The notes beneath the pieces were generated by a model. It searched no databases. It worked only from the letters and a program-made list of their open reading frames with translations, and was not told the origin of the DNA. Positions 43,501 to 51,097 of a DNA stretch of 58,895 nucleotides are shown in pieces (position 1 is the first letter of the stretch; each line of letters opens with the position of its first letter). The DNA comes from Rheinheimera baltica DSM 14885 (GTDB lineage Bacteria; Pseudomonadota; Gammaproteobacteria; Enterobacterales; Alteromonadaceae): contig NZ_AUDG01000024.1 of NCBI RefSeq assembly GCF_000425345.1, positions 1 to 58,895 on the forward strand. The letters run 5' to 3'. The position numbers and the translations under genes were made by a program.

Positions 43501-44808
43501 GGTTACATTTAAATTTGTCGCACTTGCAGTAACACAACGCACTAAATTGCCATTAAGATACAGACATAGCTGATCACCATTTCGAACCAGGTGGGCTTGC
43601 GTCCAACTGTTGTTATTCACAACAACGGAACTACTACCGCCGGCAAAACTATAATAATTACCTTTTAAACCAGCACGCACCTCATTGCTACTATTGATAT
43701 ACAGTTCTACCTCTGTATCAGAGCTGTTGCTGCTGGCTGAAAACAATTCTCTAAAACCACTGCCTGCAGTAAGGTTAAACCAAAGTGACAGTGTAAAGTT
43801 TGCCCGGTTATTTAGTACCGCAGCTGGCACACTAATATAGTCACCACCCGCTGCGGTTAGGCCCGCGGCTTCAAGTACCTGTCCATCCAATTGTGAGGCA
43901 ACGTTAAAGCCTGTAGCGGGGTAAGTCCCCATTAGATCGTCAATCACACCATTGTTTACCGCAGTACACAGATCTAAAGCATAATGTGCTACCGGAACAG
44001 GCTGGCAAGCATCAGCTGGCGTAGAATTGGGTAAACATTGGCCATAAACCTGGCTGCCGGATAATACATTCACGGTAGAATAATTCGGCGCCGTCAACAC
44101 GCCGTACACCACACTGTTATTGGTTACGCTAATTGCGCCACTATTGCTGCTTACCGTTACCAAGGACGTCGCGCTACCAATGACGGAGTTGCTAATTGTC
44201 GTGCTACTAGAACCAACAAGGGTGCCACTGGTCATGATGACATTAGTTAACGACATGGTATTGTTTGAGGTCTGAGTAAAAGGCCCTGACAAGGTACCAC
44301 CGCTAAACGCCATGCCGGAGCGCGCCGTAGCACCACCTAAAAGATTAGTATTATTGGTTGTGATGGTATTGCTGCTACTGGTAACAAGGCCTGTAATTGC
44401 CCCCCCGGTAAGCGAAACTGACCCCGATGTTGTAATGCTGCCATTCACACTAAAATTATTTAACGTTATTGCACTGCTGTTGGCTTGAATATCACCCCAC
44501 AAGGTATTGCTATTGGTGCTTATAATGCTGCCATAGTTACTCAGCAAATTAATACGGTTGGCAGAAGTGCCTATTTGAGCCCCATTCAATAAAAAACCAT
44601 TGTTGGCTGAGATAGCTGAACTGGCGTTAGCAATAACAATATCGCCGCTATTTAACGTGACCCTGCCGTTACCATTGCAATTGTAAGTTGAACCGCTGGT
44701 ATTCCAATTTGTTGAACACGGCGGAAACTGACCCAAGCTGAGGTTATAGGTTACTGCTAGCGCCATGTTGCTGAAAAATAAAGCCGCAAGAAGATATCCG
44801 CTTCGCAT
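40564..44808 (-). CDS. mshQ: MshQ, large MSHA-locus adhesin-like protein with lectin domains
   Basis: 1,414 residues from the ATG at 44808 (AGGTG upstream), which begins a signal peptide (GYLLAALFFSNMALA). Residues 30-270 are a repetitive Ser/Thr/Asn-rich stretch likely to form a beta-helix. A LamG/concanavalin-like domain follows (NFTLSLWFNLTAGSGF, DEVLIFNQALSDVQIQQMY). Next comes an L-type lectin-like segment (VVEFDYWAYGGSSADGLAVV, ALGYGY, GWLGFGLDEFGNFSN). The last 550 residues match the DUF6701 region typical of MshQ. It is the last gene of the MSHA locus, overlapping no pilin but starting two bases before the mshP stop ends. Probably a pilus-tip or surface carbohydrate-binding adhesin. 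Confidence 0.9.
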   Translation of the reverse strand: MRSGYLLAALFFSNMALAVTYNLSLGQFPPCSTNWNTSGSTYNCNGNGRVTLNSGDIVIANASSAISANNGFLLNGAQIGTSANRINLLSNYGSIISTNSNTLWGDIQANSSAITLNNFSVNGSITTSGSVSLTGGAITGLVTSSSNTITTNNTNLLGGATARSGMAFSGGTLSGPFTQTSNNTMSLTNVIMTSGTLVGSSSTTISNSVIGSATSLVTVSSNSGAISVTNNSVVYGVLTAPNYSTVNVLSGSQVYGQCLPNSTPADACQPVPVAHYALDLCTAVNNGVIDDLMGTYPATGFNVASQLDGQVLEAAGLTAAGGDYISVPAAVLNNRANFTLSLWFNLTAGSGFRELFSASSNSSDTEVELYINSSNEVRAGLKGNYYSFAGGSSSVVVNNNSWTQAHLVRNGDQLCLYLNGNLVRCVTASATNLNVTRSAIGIWWQADGNTADDFRGDIDEVLIFNQALSDVQIQQMYQNQLAGNSYDGRARTSLCTACLADDFSAANLADTWVTARSNGSFTPSVVNSRLRMTQAVANQATSATYQRLYPAANNLVVVEFDYWAYGGSSADGLAVVLSDASITPQPGAFGGALGYGYKPGIPGFAGGWLGFGLDEFGNFSNEGGVGSIGRRRQSVVIRGSGSENSGYRYLRGTCNNGTTNTGGACLSPAVDGNQNTPHRYRFTIDSRTAGTTLVSVERNTGSGFVTLIAPFNAQNQTGQAPVPENFFLSLTGSTGGSTNIHELDNLSICALRSLPVGQQIDHFEFDYTGQALTCKPETFTVRACKNASCSELVTEPVTASLSPVNSANVNWQGGNVLNFSGGQTTVALRRTVVGSTTIGVSSSVPNTRPLSQTLCRAGAGALSTQACSITFADSGLIFDAPDGIANLPVQNILLSAVRKDNVSQQCVPEFANVTRNVAFWSDYISPGATGRPASLAVSVNGTNAGLTEASRVNVPLNFNAAGQATIAVNYADAGLVQLNARYSGAVSSNDSGLVMNGADQFVRRPQGMCIATGGECAAGDASCGVFRQAGEPFTLQVTAHRYEAGSADHCLNPVTPNFSQNNLSLTHTLVAPSAGVVGTLLTSQYNHSASLNGQSLVSQAVSEVGVFRFNTPAFNYLGMTDPVPNASSLPTGRFIPASFSVNAGVATAACGSFTYFAQPSFSTAFTLEAKNSNGQITQNYQGDFARLNVQTWTSASASSGVRYSAPDLPSGAELSVGAIAPIGTWQLGSAQVVATHQASRPDALVAPLALNVFAAPIDTDAVTSVGLQTLSSNTTVLRYGRLVIENAAGPEEERLPLTFRTQYWDGSQFQTNLADNCTVLNSTAGLLTTTPSSPGLSLAGSGGMVLQGQLPPQRLWLNPSGSPGNWQVEYETSPWLQYYWRGTVEDVQQNPSAEVMFGRFRGNPRQISWRELFQ

Positions 44809-44809
44809 A

Positions 44810-45220
44810 TCATCGCACCTCAATCTGGATGGTGCGGCTAGTTTGCACATCTGCAGCGCTGCAATTGGCGGTACTATTTAAACGGAAAATGCGCACCGAC
44901 CCCGCTTCTGCCGCTAAATAGGAACTGCACGTTACAACAGCATTGCAGCTGTCTAGCGCTGCGCCGCTAAAGCTAAAAGCAGGTGATATTGCCGCACAAT
45001 TCGCCGTACCGCTGTTTAACGGAAATAATTCCGTTAGCGCCAGCTCTAAGCCACTTTGGGCAGCAAACAAGGTGCGGGTGCCCTGTACTTCGTACACCAC
45101 GGTTTCACTGCTGCTGCGTATTAGCCGCGACACGCTAAACACCAGCAGCAACATCACGACAATAATAAATACGGCAATCACCAATGCGCTGCCTCGCTGA
45201 GCCTGAAGTTTAAGGAACAT
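44810..45220 (-). CDS. mshP: MshP, minor pilin-like protein
   Basis: 136 residues from MFLKLQAQRGSALVIAVFIIVVMLLLVFSVSRL, a PilX/GspK-like N-terminus with a short basic leader, Gly-Ser processing site and a long hydrophobic helix. The Glu5 of standard pilins is absent, as is usual for this protein. FAAQSGLELALTELF is the typical amphipathic continuation. Four cysteines in the C-terminal half could form disulfides. It probably joins MshB, C, D and O in the priming complex at the pilus tip. The start lies inside the last codons of mshO. Confidence 0.85.
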   Translation of the reverse strand: MFLKLQAQRGSALVIAVFIIVVMLLLVFSVSRLIRSSSETVVYEVQGTRTLFAAQSGLELALTELFPLNSGTANCAAISPAFSFSGAALDSCNAVVTCSSYLAAEAGSVRIFRLNSTANCSAADVQTSRTIQIEVR

Positions 45221-46001
45221 TGGCCAGGTGCACCTCATAGTTAAAAAACATGTCTGAACTGCTATCGCTACCAAACTGTAAAAACACATTCACTACCGCA
45301 TTGCGGTTTAACACCGGCTCCCACACTCTAAATGCGGCGTCTCTAAGCTGTTGTGCCATTAACACACCAGCGCCAGCACTGGGAAAGCCTGCCGCGAATG
45401 AATGCCCTACCAGCCGGCGAATTTCACCGTTGCTGGCACAATAACTAACCGGCGTGGCCAAAATATAAAAGCGCCGCTCTGGCGAATGGGCGGCAAAACT
45501 GTGTGCAGCTGTTAGCTGTAACTCAACTGAAGCGCCATTGGCCGGATCAGTAATAGCTGCGGCATTTTGCACGGTGGCAGCCAAATTAACCCTATGAGTA
45601 CTTACGCCATAGTAATCATTGGCTTCGGTGGGATACACAATCAGCGGCAAGTTCAGTAAACTGCTATCCCAGTTAAACAATTGTAGATGTATTTCCGTAT
45701 CCGACACAGGATACACAGGCAGCGTTGTATATACGCCACTAGCTTCCACCGGAGTAAATTCTAAACAGCTTATCACGCCGGGTAACTCGTTAAGCCGCAC
45801 ACTATTTGGCGCAGCATTTCTAAGCTCGCGCACCAAACGCTCTGCGACAAAACGGCTTTGGCCCAGTATTTGTTCGCGCTGAGCCACGTCGGAATACAGC
45901 CGGGCACCAAAACCAAGGTAGCTGCTAACGCCGGTTGCCAAAATCCCCAATAGCACCATTGTGACAATTAGCTCGATAAGGGTAAAACCACGGCAACGCA
46001 T
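45210..46001 (-). CDS. mshO: MshO, minor pilin of PilW/GspJ type
   Basis: 263 residues. The prepilin leader MRCRG/FTLIELIVTMVLLGILATGVSSYLGFG has the Gly-1/Phe+1 cleavage site and Glu+5. The length and the pattern SDVAQREQILGQSRFVAERLVRELRNAAPNSVRL fit the large minor pilins of the PilW/GspJ kind, which cap the priming complex. The chosen ATG (46001) shares its A with the mshD stop codon; an upstream TTG is possible but has no ribosome site. Confidence 0.9.
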   Translation of the reverse strand: MRCRGFTLIELIVTMVLLGILATGVSSYLGFGARLYSDVAQREQILGQSRFVAERLVRELRNAAPNSVRLNELPGVISCLEFTPVEASGVYTTLPVYPVSDTEIHLQLFNWDSSLLNLPLIVYPTEANDYYGVSTHRVNLAATVQNAAAITDPANGASVELQLTAAHSFAAHSPERRFYILATPVSYCASNGEIRRLVGHSFAAGFPSAGAGVLMAQQLRDAAFRVWEPVLNRNAVVNVFLQFGSDSSSDMFFNYEVHLANVP

Positions 46002-46513
46002 TACCAATTTCCCTTAATAGCGGCAAACTCAACCACATCACCGGTTGGCGTGGTCATAGTTATAACAATGCGTTTTGTCAGCACACTGTCGTAACTTACC
46101 TGTACCTGTACACGATAAGCACGGTAAATATTCTCCATTCTGGTATCATCGCCAAAAATATTGTTAATGGCGTTGCCGCTAAGATCCAGATTATGAAAAT
46201 CGTCTACATCATCAAATTGTGCACGCGTTTCGCTATCAGGCCCTAAACTTATTGACGCCGTACAGGCTGACGCTCCGGCTTCATTGCAGCGCAATAAGCC
46301 GCCGCTGCGGCTACTTTGTTCATCAAAAGACTTCGCCAGTATTTCATTCATCAGGCTTTGGCCAAGCTCAGCCGCCCGAACCTGATGCCAGGGGTCGACG
46401 CTTTTAATCGCTAACGGCCCCAATACCGAGGTAACAATGGTTAAACTAATGGCCAACACCACAATGCCGATCACAAGCTCTATTAATGTTACCCCTGCCA
46501 TGCGCTTTAGCAT
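46001..46513 (-). CDS. mshD: MshD, minor pilin of PilV/GspI type
   Basis: 170 residues. The leader MLKRMAG/VTLIELVIGIVVLAISLTIV has Gly-1 and Glu+5 (Val at +1). The stretch GQSLMNEILAKSFDEQSSRSGGLLRC is characteristic of MshD. The final part carries a beta strand pair (YRVQVQVSYDSVLTKRIVITMTTP). It overlaps mshC by seven bases and mshO by one, so the minor pilins are translated as a coupled block in the order C, D, O, P. Confidence 0.9.
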   Translation of the reverse strand: MLKRMAGVTLIELVIGIVVLAISLTIVTSVLGPLAIKSVDPWHQVRAAELGQSLMNEILAKSFDEQSSRSGGLLRCNEAGASACTASISLGPDSETRAQFDDVDDFHNLDLSGNAINNIFGDDTRMENIYRAYRVQVQVSYDSVLTKRIVITMTTPTGDVVEFAAIKGNW

Positions 46514-46950
46514 GGGTGAATGTAACCTTCGGTTTCAATGCACAGCAATAGCGGTGCACTGCCTTCAATAGTTAGCTGACACGCACCAACGCAGCCTAAC
46601 GGCCGGCCCATGTTATCAAACCCTATACTGGTACTGGTGCTGGAAAAACGGATATTGTCCCGCGTAGCAGGGCACAGCACCAGGCTACTGTCACTGGCAC
46701 AAGTCAGGCCGGTAGCCACCAGGCTATCGCTACTAATGGTAACGGAGGGAGCGGAACAAAAGGTGCACTGCATGGCTTGCATCTGCACTTGTCGCAACAA
46801 GCTTAATGCCTGATCACGATAGACATATTCAGAGGTACCCGTCGCGGTAAAAAAACGGGGTAACAGGCTAACCGCCAGTACCCCGATTATAATTAGCACC
46901 ACAATAAGCTCTATTAAGGTAAAGCCAGATTGTGGATGCTGAGCTTTCAT
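46507..46950 (-). CDS. mshC: MshC, minor pilin
   Basis: 147 residues. Leader MKAQHPQSG/FTLIELIVVLIIIGVLAVSLLPRFF with Gly-1, Phe+1 and Glu+5. The rest is small and Cys-rich (CTFCSAP, LTCASDSSLVLCPATRD, GCVGACQL, final HPC), which suggests at least three disulfides. It follows mshA by 14 bases. GspH-like minor pilins of this size help start pilus assembly. Confidence 0.9.
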   Translation of the reverse strand: MKAQHPQSGFTLIELIVVLIIIGVLAVSLLPRFFTATGTSEYVYRDQALSLLRQVQMQAMQCTFCSAPSVTISSDSLVATGLTCASDSSLVLCPATRDNIRFSSTSTSIGFDNMGRPLGCVGACQLTIEGSAPLLLCIETEGYIHPC

Positions 46951-46963
46951 AGTTTAACCGATG

Positions 46964-47458
46964 TTACTTACAACCAGCTTTTTCAACAGAAATAACCGGC
47001 TTATTACCCGCAACTGTTGGCGTAACATATTGCACATAACAGCCAGCATCAGCTAAATCTGCAGCTATTGCTGCTAAACGAATTTGACCTGCGGTGCCTA
47101 CAGCCTCTGCAATTAAGCCAGAGGCAGCATCGGTGCTATACACCCAACCATCCGGTCGTTCAATAGACAAATTGAGTGCTGCAGCCGTGGCTTTAGGGTA
47201 ACCGAAGGTAACAGGGATGTTATCATCGCCTACGGTATCTGTGCCGGTTGGCCCGGATGTATGCACGCCAGCAATTAAAGCTTTGCTGTATACGATTGTG
47301 CCCGCTGAAGCCAAGGTGCCGCTCACCCCATCCAATACACTCGCCTTGGCATCACCCGATATATTTAAAAACCGTGGCGCTGCCGTTACGGCGAGAATAC
47401 CCAAAATAACAATAACAATAATTAACTCTATTAATGTAAAACCTTGATTGCGCTTCAT
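46964..47458 (-). CDS. mshA: MshA, major MSHA pilin
   Basis: 164 residues. Leader MKRNQG/FTLIELIIVIVILGILAVTAAPRFLNI: a six-residue basic leader, Gly-1, Phe+1 and Glu+5, typical of type IVa major pilins. The globular domain shows AKASVLDGVSGTLASAGTIVYSKALIAG, and the C-terminus has a Cys pair (AGCYVQYV, EKAGCK) forming the D-region loop. MshD/PilD-type peptidase processing must be done by a peptidase encoded elsewhere. Subunit of the mannose-sensitive haemagglutinin pilus used in surface attachment. It is distinguished from mshB by its shorter length and position next to mshC. Confidence 0.92.
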   Translation of the reverse strand: MKRNQGFTLIELIIVIVILGILAVTAAPRFLNISGDAKASVLDGVSGTLASAGTIVYSKALIAGVHTSGPTGTDTVGDDNIPVTFGYPKATAAALNLSIERPDGWVYSTDAASGLIAEAVGTAGQIRLAAIAADLADAGCYVQYVTPTVAGNKPVISVEKAGCK

Positions 47459-47475
47459 AATTACTACCTTAATGC

Positions 47476-48045
47476 TTAGGGTCTATTTAAGAATACGGCA
47501 ACGGCACCCGTTGTTGGGCTATAGGTAAAGCCATTGCTGGTTGAATTATCCGTTGGTGCCGCGGCTAAGCCGGCGGTTTGGTGATATACGCAATTGGGTG
47601 TGGCAAAACGCACAAACAAAGTATTATCTGCGCTAAACGCAATAGCGGCGGTAGGCGCATTTTGTAAAATATTTTGCAGCACCGCAACGCACGCCGCGGC
47701 ATCTACCGTAGCCAGCCGGGTATCTGCTGAACGGTTACCCGTTGGATAGCCACGCACTGCGGTTGAAGGGTCACCATTTACGCCAACATCTACACCATCC
47801 AATGTAACAAAGGTACCATTGTCGGCTGGAACCGCGTTATTACCTACCGGACGACCCGCCACCTCCCATTGCGCCCGCACTAAACCTACTGCGGAGGCAA
47901 AACCACCGGCAATACCTTCGATTGACGCATCTTCTGCTTGCTCTGTTACATTTAAAAACCGCGGCAATGCTGTTGCAGCCAGCAACCCGAGGATAATGAC
48001 CACGATGATCAATTCGATTAGTGTAAAGCCTGATTGTCTCTTCAT
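47476..48045 (-). CDS. mshB: MshB, minor/second MshA-like pilin
   Basis: 189 residues from MKRQSG/FTLIELIIVVIILGLLAATALPRFLNV; GGGAGAT nine bases upstream decides this start over an earlier in-frame codon. Gly-1, Phe+1 and Glu+5 are present. EDASIEGIAGGFASAVGLVRAQWEVAGRP matches the MshB family, in which the helix is followed by a longer globular domain than in MshA. Only one conserved pair of cysteines is visible (AACVAVLQ, TPNCVYHQ). It lies directly after mshG with an 83-base gap in which many relatives carry mshF. Confidence 0.9.
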   Translation of the reverse strand: MKRQSGFTLIELIIVVIILGLLAATALPRFLNVTEQAEDASIEGIAGGFASAVGLVRAQWEVAGRPVGNNAVPADNGTFVTLDGVDVGVNGDPSTAVRGYPTGNRSADTRLATVDAAACVAVLQNILQNAPTAAIAFSADNTLFVRFATPNCVYHQTAGLAAAPTDNSTSNGFTYSPTTGAVAVFLNRP

Positions 48046-48128
48046 ACTTGTATCTCCCATCTGCTTGTTATAATGAGTATATCGCTAAACTTTGTAATTA
48101 CACGTTAAATTGTTAATAAAGCGCTGAG

Positions 48129-49358
48129 CTACTTTGTACCACCTTTATAGGCATTTAGCATATCCCACATCGGTGTAAAAATGCCCAATGCCAAAATAAG
48201 CACCATTACCGCCACAATAGAAATAAGAATAGGTTCTATTTTGGCGGTGAGGCTTTTTAAATCAAAAGCAACTTCGCGCTCATAAAACCCGGCAACTTCC
48301 GCCAACATGTCATCCATGGCACCGGTTTCTTCGCCTACGGCCAGCATTTGCAACACCAGCGGCGTAAACATTTGGCTTTGCTGGCTTACCCGCAGCAAGC
48401 TTTCACCGCGCTCAATATTGCGCCGCATATCCCGAATACTGTCGCCGAGGAAGTCATTGTCTACCGCGTCGGCAACCAGTGTTAACGCGCTGGTCATCGG
48501 CACGCCGGCTTTTAGCATCATGCCAAAGCTACGGGCAAAACGCCCCAGTGTTGCCCGATAAATAATACTGCCAATAATAGGAAAACGAATTTTCCAGCGG
48601 CCCCATGCCCGGCGGCCTTTGTCTGTTTGAATGTATGATCGTAAGCCAAATACGGCCGCAATAAAGCCAATTAACATCAGTGGCCAAAACCGGATAAAAA
48701 ACTCTGAACTGGCCAGCAATGCCTTGGTTGACCAGGGTAGCTCGGCATTAAAGCGGGCAAACATTGAAGCAAATTGCGGAATAACAGCCAAATTTAAAAT
48801 AAACATGGCCACAACTAAGGTGAGTAAAACAAAAATAGGATAGCGGGTAGCCTGTTTTATTTGTTTGCGGGTTTCCAGCTCTTGCTCAAAGTAATAAGTT
48901 AATTGCAAAAAGGCTTCATCTAAACGGCCGGTGTTTTCACCAACATGCACAATACTGACCATTAAACGGCTAAACACCTTAGGATGCGCCGCTAAGGCTT
49001 GTGACAGGTTGCGCCCATTTTGCAGTTGGTCCACCAGCTCCAGCAGAATTCCCTGTAGCCTTACTGAGCTTGTACTCTGTGCCAGCCCTTCAATGGCGCG
49101 AATAATAGGAATGCCCGCGCGCATTAACGAGTACATTTGCCGCGATAACATAATAAGGTCTGTTAACGATATTTTGCGCTGCCATAGTACCGGCCCCATC
49201 AAGGACGTTTTAGCAGGCGTATCTTGTCGGCTTATCGTTAACGGTATAACGCTGCGGCGGCGCAGTATATCGGCTGCCGCGCTTTCATTACCGGCCTCAA
49301 TTTCTCCGCTAACCGCCTTACCGGCGCTATCGCGCGCTGTATATACAAACTGTGCCAT
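48129..49358 (-). CDS. mshG: MshG, inner-membrane platform protein (GspF/PilC type)
   Basis: 409 residues with the duplicated GspF domain: DLIMLSRQMYSLMRAGIPIIRAIEGLA in the first copy and FARSFGMMLKAGVPMTSALTLV in the second. Three membrane helices are visible (YPIFVLLTLVVAMFILNLAV, FFIRFWPLMLIGFIAAVFGL, IEPILISIVAVMVLILALGIFTP). It couples the MshE ATPase to pilin insertion. ATG follows the mshE stop by four bases. Confidence 0.95.
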   Translation of the reverse strand: MAQFVYTARDSAGKAVSGEIEAGNESAAADILRRRSVIPLTISRQDTPAKTSLMGPVLWQRKISLTDLIMLSRQMYSLMRAGIPIIRAIEGLAQSTSSVRLQGILLELVDQLQNGRNLSQALAAHPKVFSRLMVSIVHVGENTGRLDEAFLQLTYYFEQELETRKQIKQATRYPIFVLLTLVVAMFILNLAVIPQFASMFARFNAELPWSTKALLASSEFFIRFWPLMLIGFIAAVFGLRSYIQTDKGRRAWGRWKIRFPIIGSIIYRATLGRFARSFGMMLKAGVPMTSALTLVADAVDNDFLGDSIRDMRRNIERGESLLRVSQQSQMFTPLVLQMLAVGEETGAMDDMLAEVAGFYEREVAFDLKSLTAKIEPILISIVAVMVLILALGIFTPMWDMLNAYKGGTK

Positions 49359-49362
49359 ACCG

Positions 49363-51093
49363 TTAGCTGCTCTCTGCGGTTATGTCGATATCGTCATCCA
49401 GATATTCAGATACCCGAATAACTTCTTCTAAACTGGTTACCCCCTGCTGGGCATAATGCAGTGCCATGGTACCCAGGCGGGTAAACCCCTCACTGTGCTG
49501 CGCTAACGTGGCAAAGCCTGCGGTATCATCGCGTCGCAGGGCATCGGCCAGTGGCTTGGTAATCATGAGTAATTCAAATACGCCAAGCCGGCCTTTATAC
49601 CCGGTGTGATTACATGACTGACACCCGGGAGCCTGCCAATATGTTGCGGTTTTGCTGGTGTTAATGTGTCGCAGCCAGTTGCTTTCCATGTCGTCTGGTT
49701 GATAAGGTTGCTTACAGTAATCACATAACCGCCGAATAAGCCGCTGTGCGATTATGGCCCGCAAGGCCGATGCCACCAGATAGGGCGCCGCGCCCATGTC
49801 GATTAACCGTAAGGTACTGGTTACCGCATCATTGGTGTGCAAGGTAGACAACACTAAATGGCCCGTTAACGCGCCGCGTAGCCCCATTTCTGCGGTTTCC
49901 TGATCCCGCATCTCACCCACCATAATAATATCCGGGTCTTGTCGTAAGGTGGTTCTAAGCACATTACTAAAGGTTAGGCCAATTTTATGGTTAACCTGAA
50001 CCTGATTCACTCTGGGTAAACGGTACTCTACCGGGTCTTCAACAGTAATAATTTTGCTGCCCGCCTGGTTAAGCTCACTAAGCATGCCATACAAAGTAGT
50101 GGTTTTGCCTGAGCCAGTAGGCCCGGTGACCAAAATCATGCCATGCGGGCTTTTAATAATGCGTCGCAGCTTTGCCAACATTGGTGCCGGTAGGCCGGTT
50201 TCTTCCAGTTGCAGCACACCGGCTGACTGGTCAAGCAAACGCATTACTACAGACTCGCCATACTGCACCGGCATGGTTGAAATACGCACATCAATCTGGT
50301 GTTTTTTTACATTAATCTGAAAACGGCCATCTTGCGGTAAACGCTTTTCCGAAATATCTAGGTTTGCCATCAGCTTTAAACGCAACACCAGAGCCGCTGC
50401 AATACTGACCTGGTTTAAAATGTTTTCTTGCAGTACGCCATCAACCCGTTGCCTTATACGCAACACTTTTTCATCAGGCTCTATATGAATGTCTGATGCT
50501 TTAACCTGTACGGCATCTTCAAAAATAGATTGGAGTAACTTAACAATAGTGTTGTCGGCATCGCCCTGTTCATCAACCGCATTAAGGTCTAGCTCGTTGG
50601 ATGTGCCGTGTTCTTCTTTTAACTGCGAAGCAAAACTTTCAATATCTTTGGTGCGCCGGTATAGCGTATCAAAGGCAGCAATTAGCTGACCTTCGCGCAC
50701 AACGGCCAGCTCTATCTGACGCGGCGCTAACAGCTCAGCGAGCTGATCCATCGCAGCTAAATCGGCCGGGTCGCTCATACCTAGCAACACTTTACTGCCA
50801 TGATCTTCCAGCACTAACGCCCTAAAGCGCCGGGCCTGAACTTCGGGCAGCAATTGCACTGTTTTCGGGTTTATTTGTTTTTGTGCAATATCCAGAAAAG
50901 GCACATTAAGCTGCTGCGCCAAAAACTGCAGTAGCTGTTGCTCTGTCAAAAACTGCAGCTCTGTTAGTGTAGCTCCAAGCTTACGGCCACTTTGCTGCTG
51001 CTGGCTTAGCGCCTGCTGTAACTGTGGTTCTGAGATAATGCCTTCATGCACTAATAAATCACCCAGACGCATTTTTAAACGAGGTCTTTGCAT
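49363..51093 (-). CDS. mshE: MshE, pilus extension ATPase with c-di-GMP-binding N-domain
   Basis: 576 residues. Walker A GPTGSGKTTTLYG lies near residue 330, Walker B GEMRDQETAEMGLRGALTGH follows, and the zinc tetracysteine is CDYCKQPYQ...CQSCNHTG. The N-terminus, MRLGDLLVHEGIISEPQLQQAL then LGATLTELQFLTEQQLLQFLAQQLNVPFLDI, fits the MshEN motif pair that binds cyclic di-GMP in Vibrio cholerae MshE. Pilus extension should therefore rise with c-di-GMP. Four bases upstream lies mshN. Confidence 0.95.
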   Translation of the reverse strand: MQRPRLKMRLGDLLVHEGIISEPQLQQALSQQQQSGRKLGATLTELQFLTEQQLLQFLAQQLNVPFLDIAQKQINPKTVQLLPEVQARRFRALVLEDHGSKVLLGMSDPADLAAMDQLAELLAPRQIELAVVREGQLIAAFDTLYRRTKDIESFASQLKEEHGTSNELDLNAVDEQGDADNTIVKLLQSIFEDAVQVKASDIHIEPDEKVLRIRQRVDGVLQENILNQVSIAAALVLRLKLMANLDISEKRLPQDGRFQINVKKHQIDVRISTMPVQYGESVVMRLLDQSAGVLQLEETGLPAPMLAKLRRIIKSPHGMILVTGPTGSGKTTTLYGMLSELNQAGSKIITVEDPVEYRLPRVNQVQVNHKIGLTFSNVLRTTLRQDPDIIMVGEMRDQETAEMGLRGALTGHLVLSTLHTNDAVTSTLRLIDMGAAPYLVASALRAIIAQRLIRRLCDYCKQPYQPDDMESNWLRHINTSKTATYWQAPGCQSCNHTGYKGRLGVFELLMITKPLADALRRDDTAGFATLAQHSEGFTRLGTMALHYAQQGVTSLEEVIRVSEYLDDDIDITAESS

Positions 51094-51097
51094 AACG

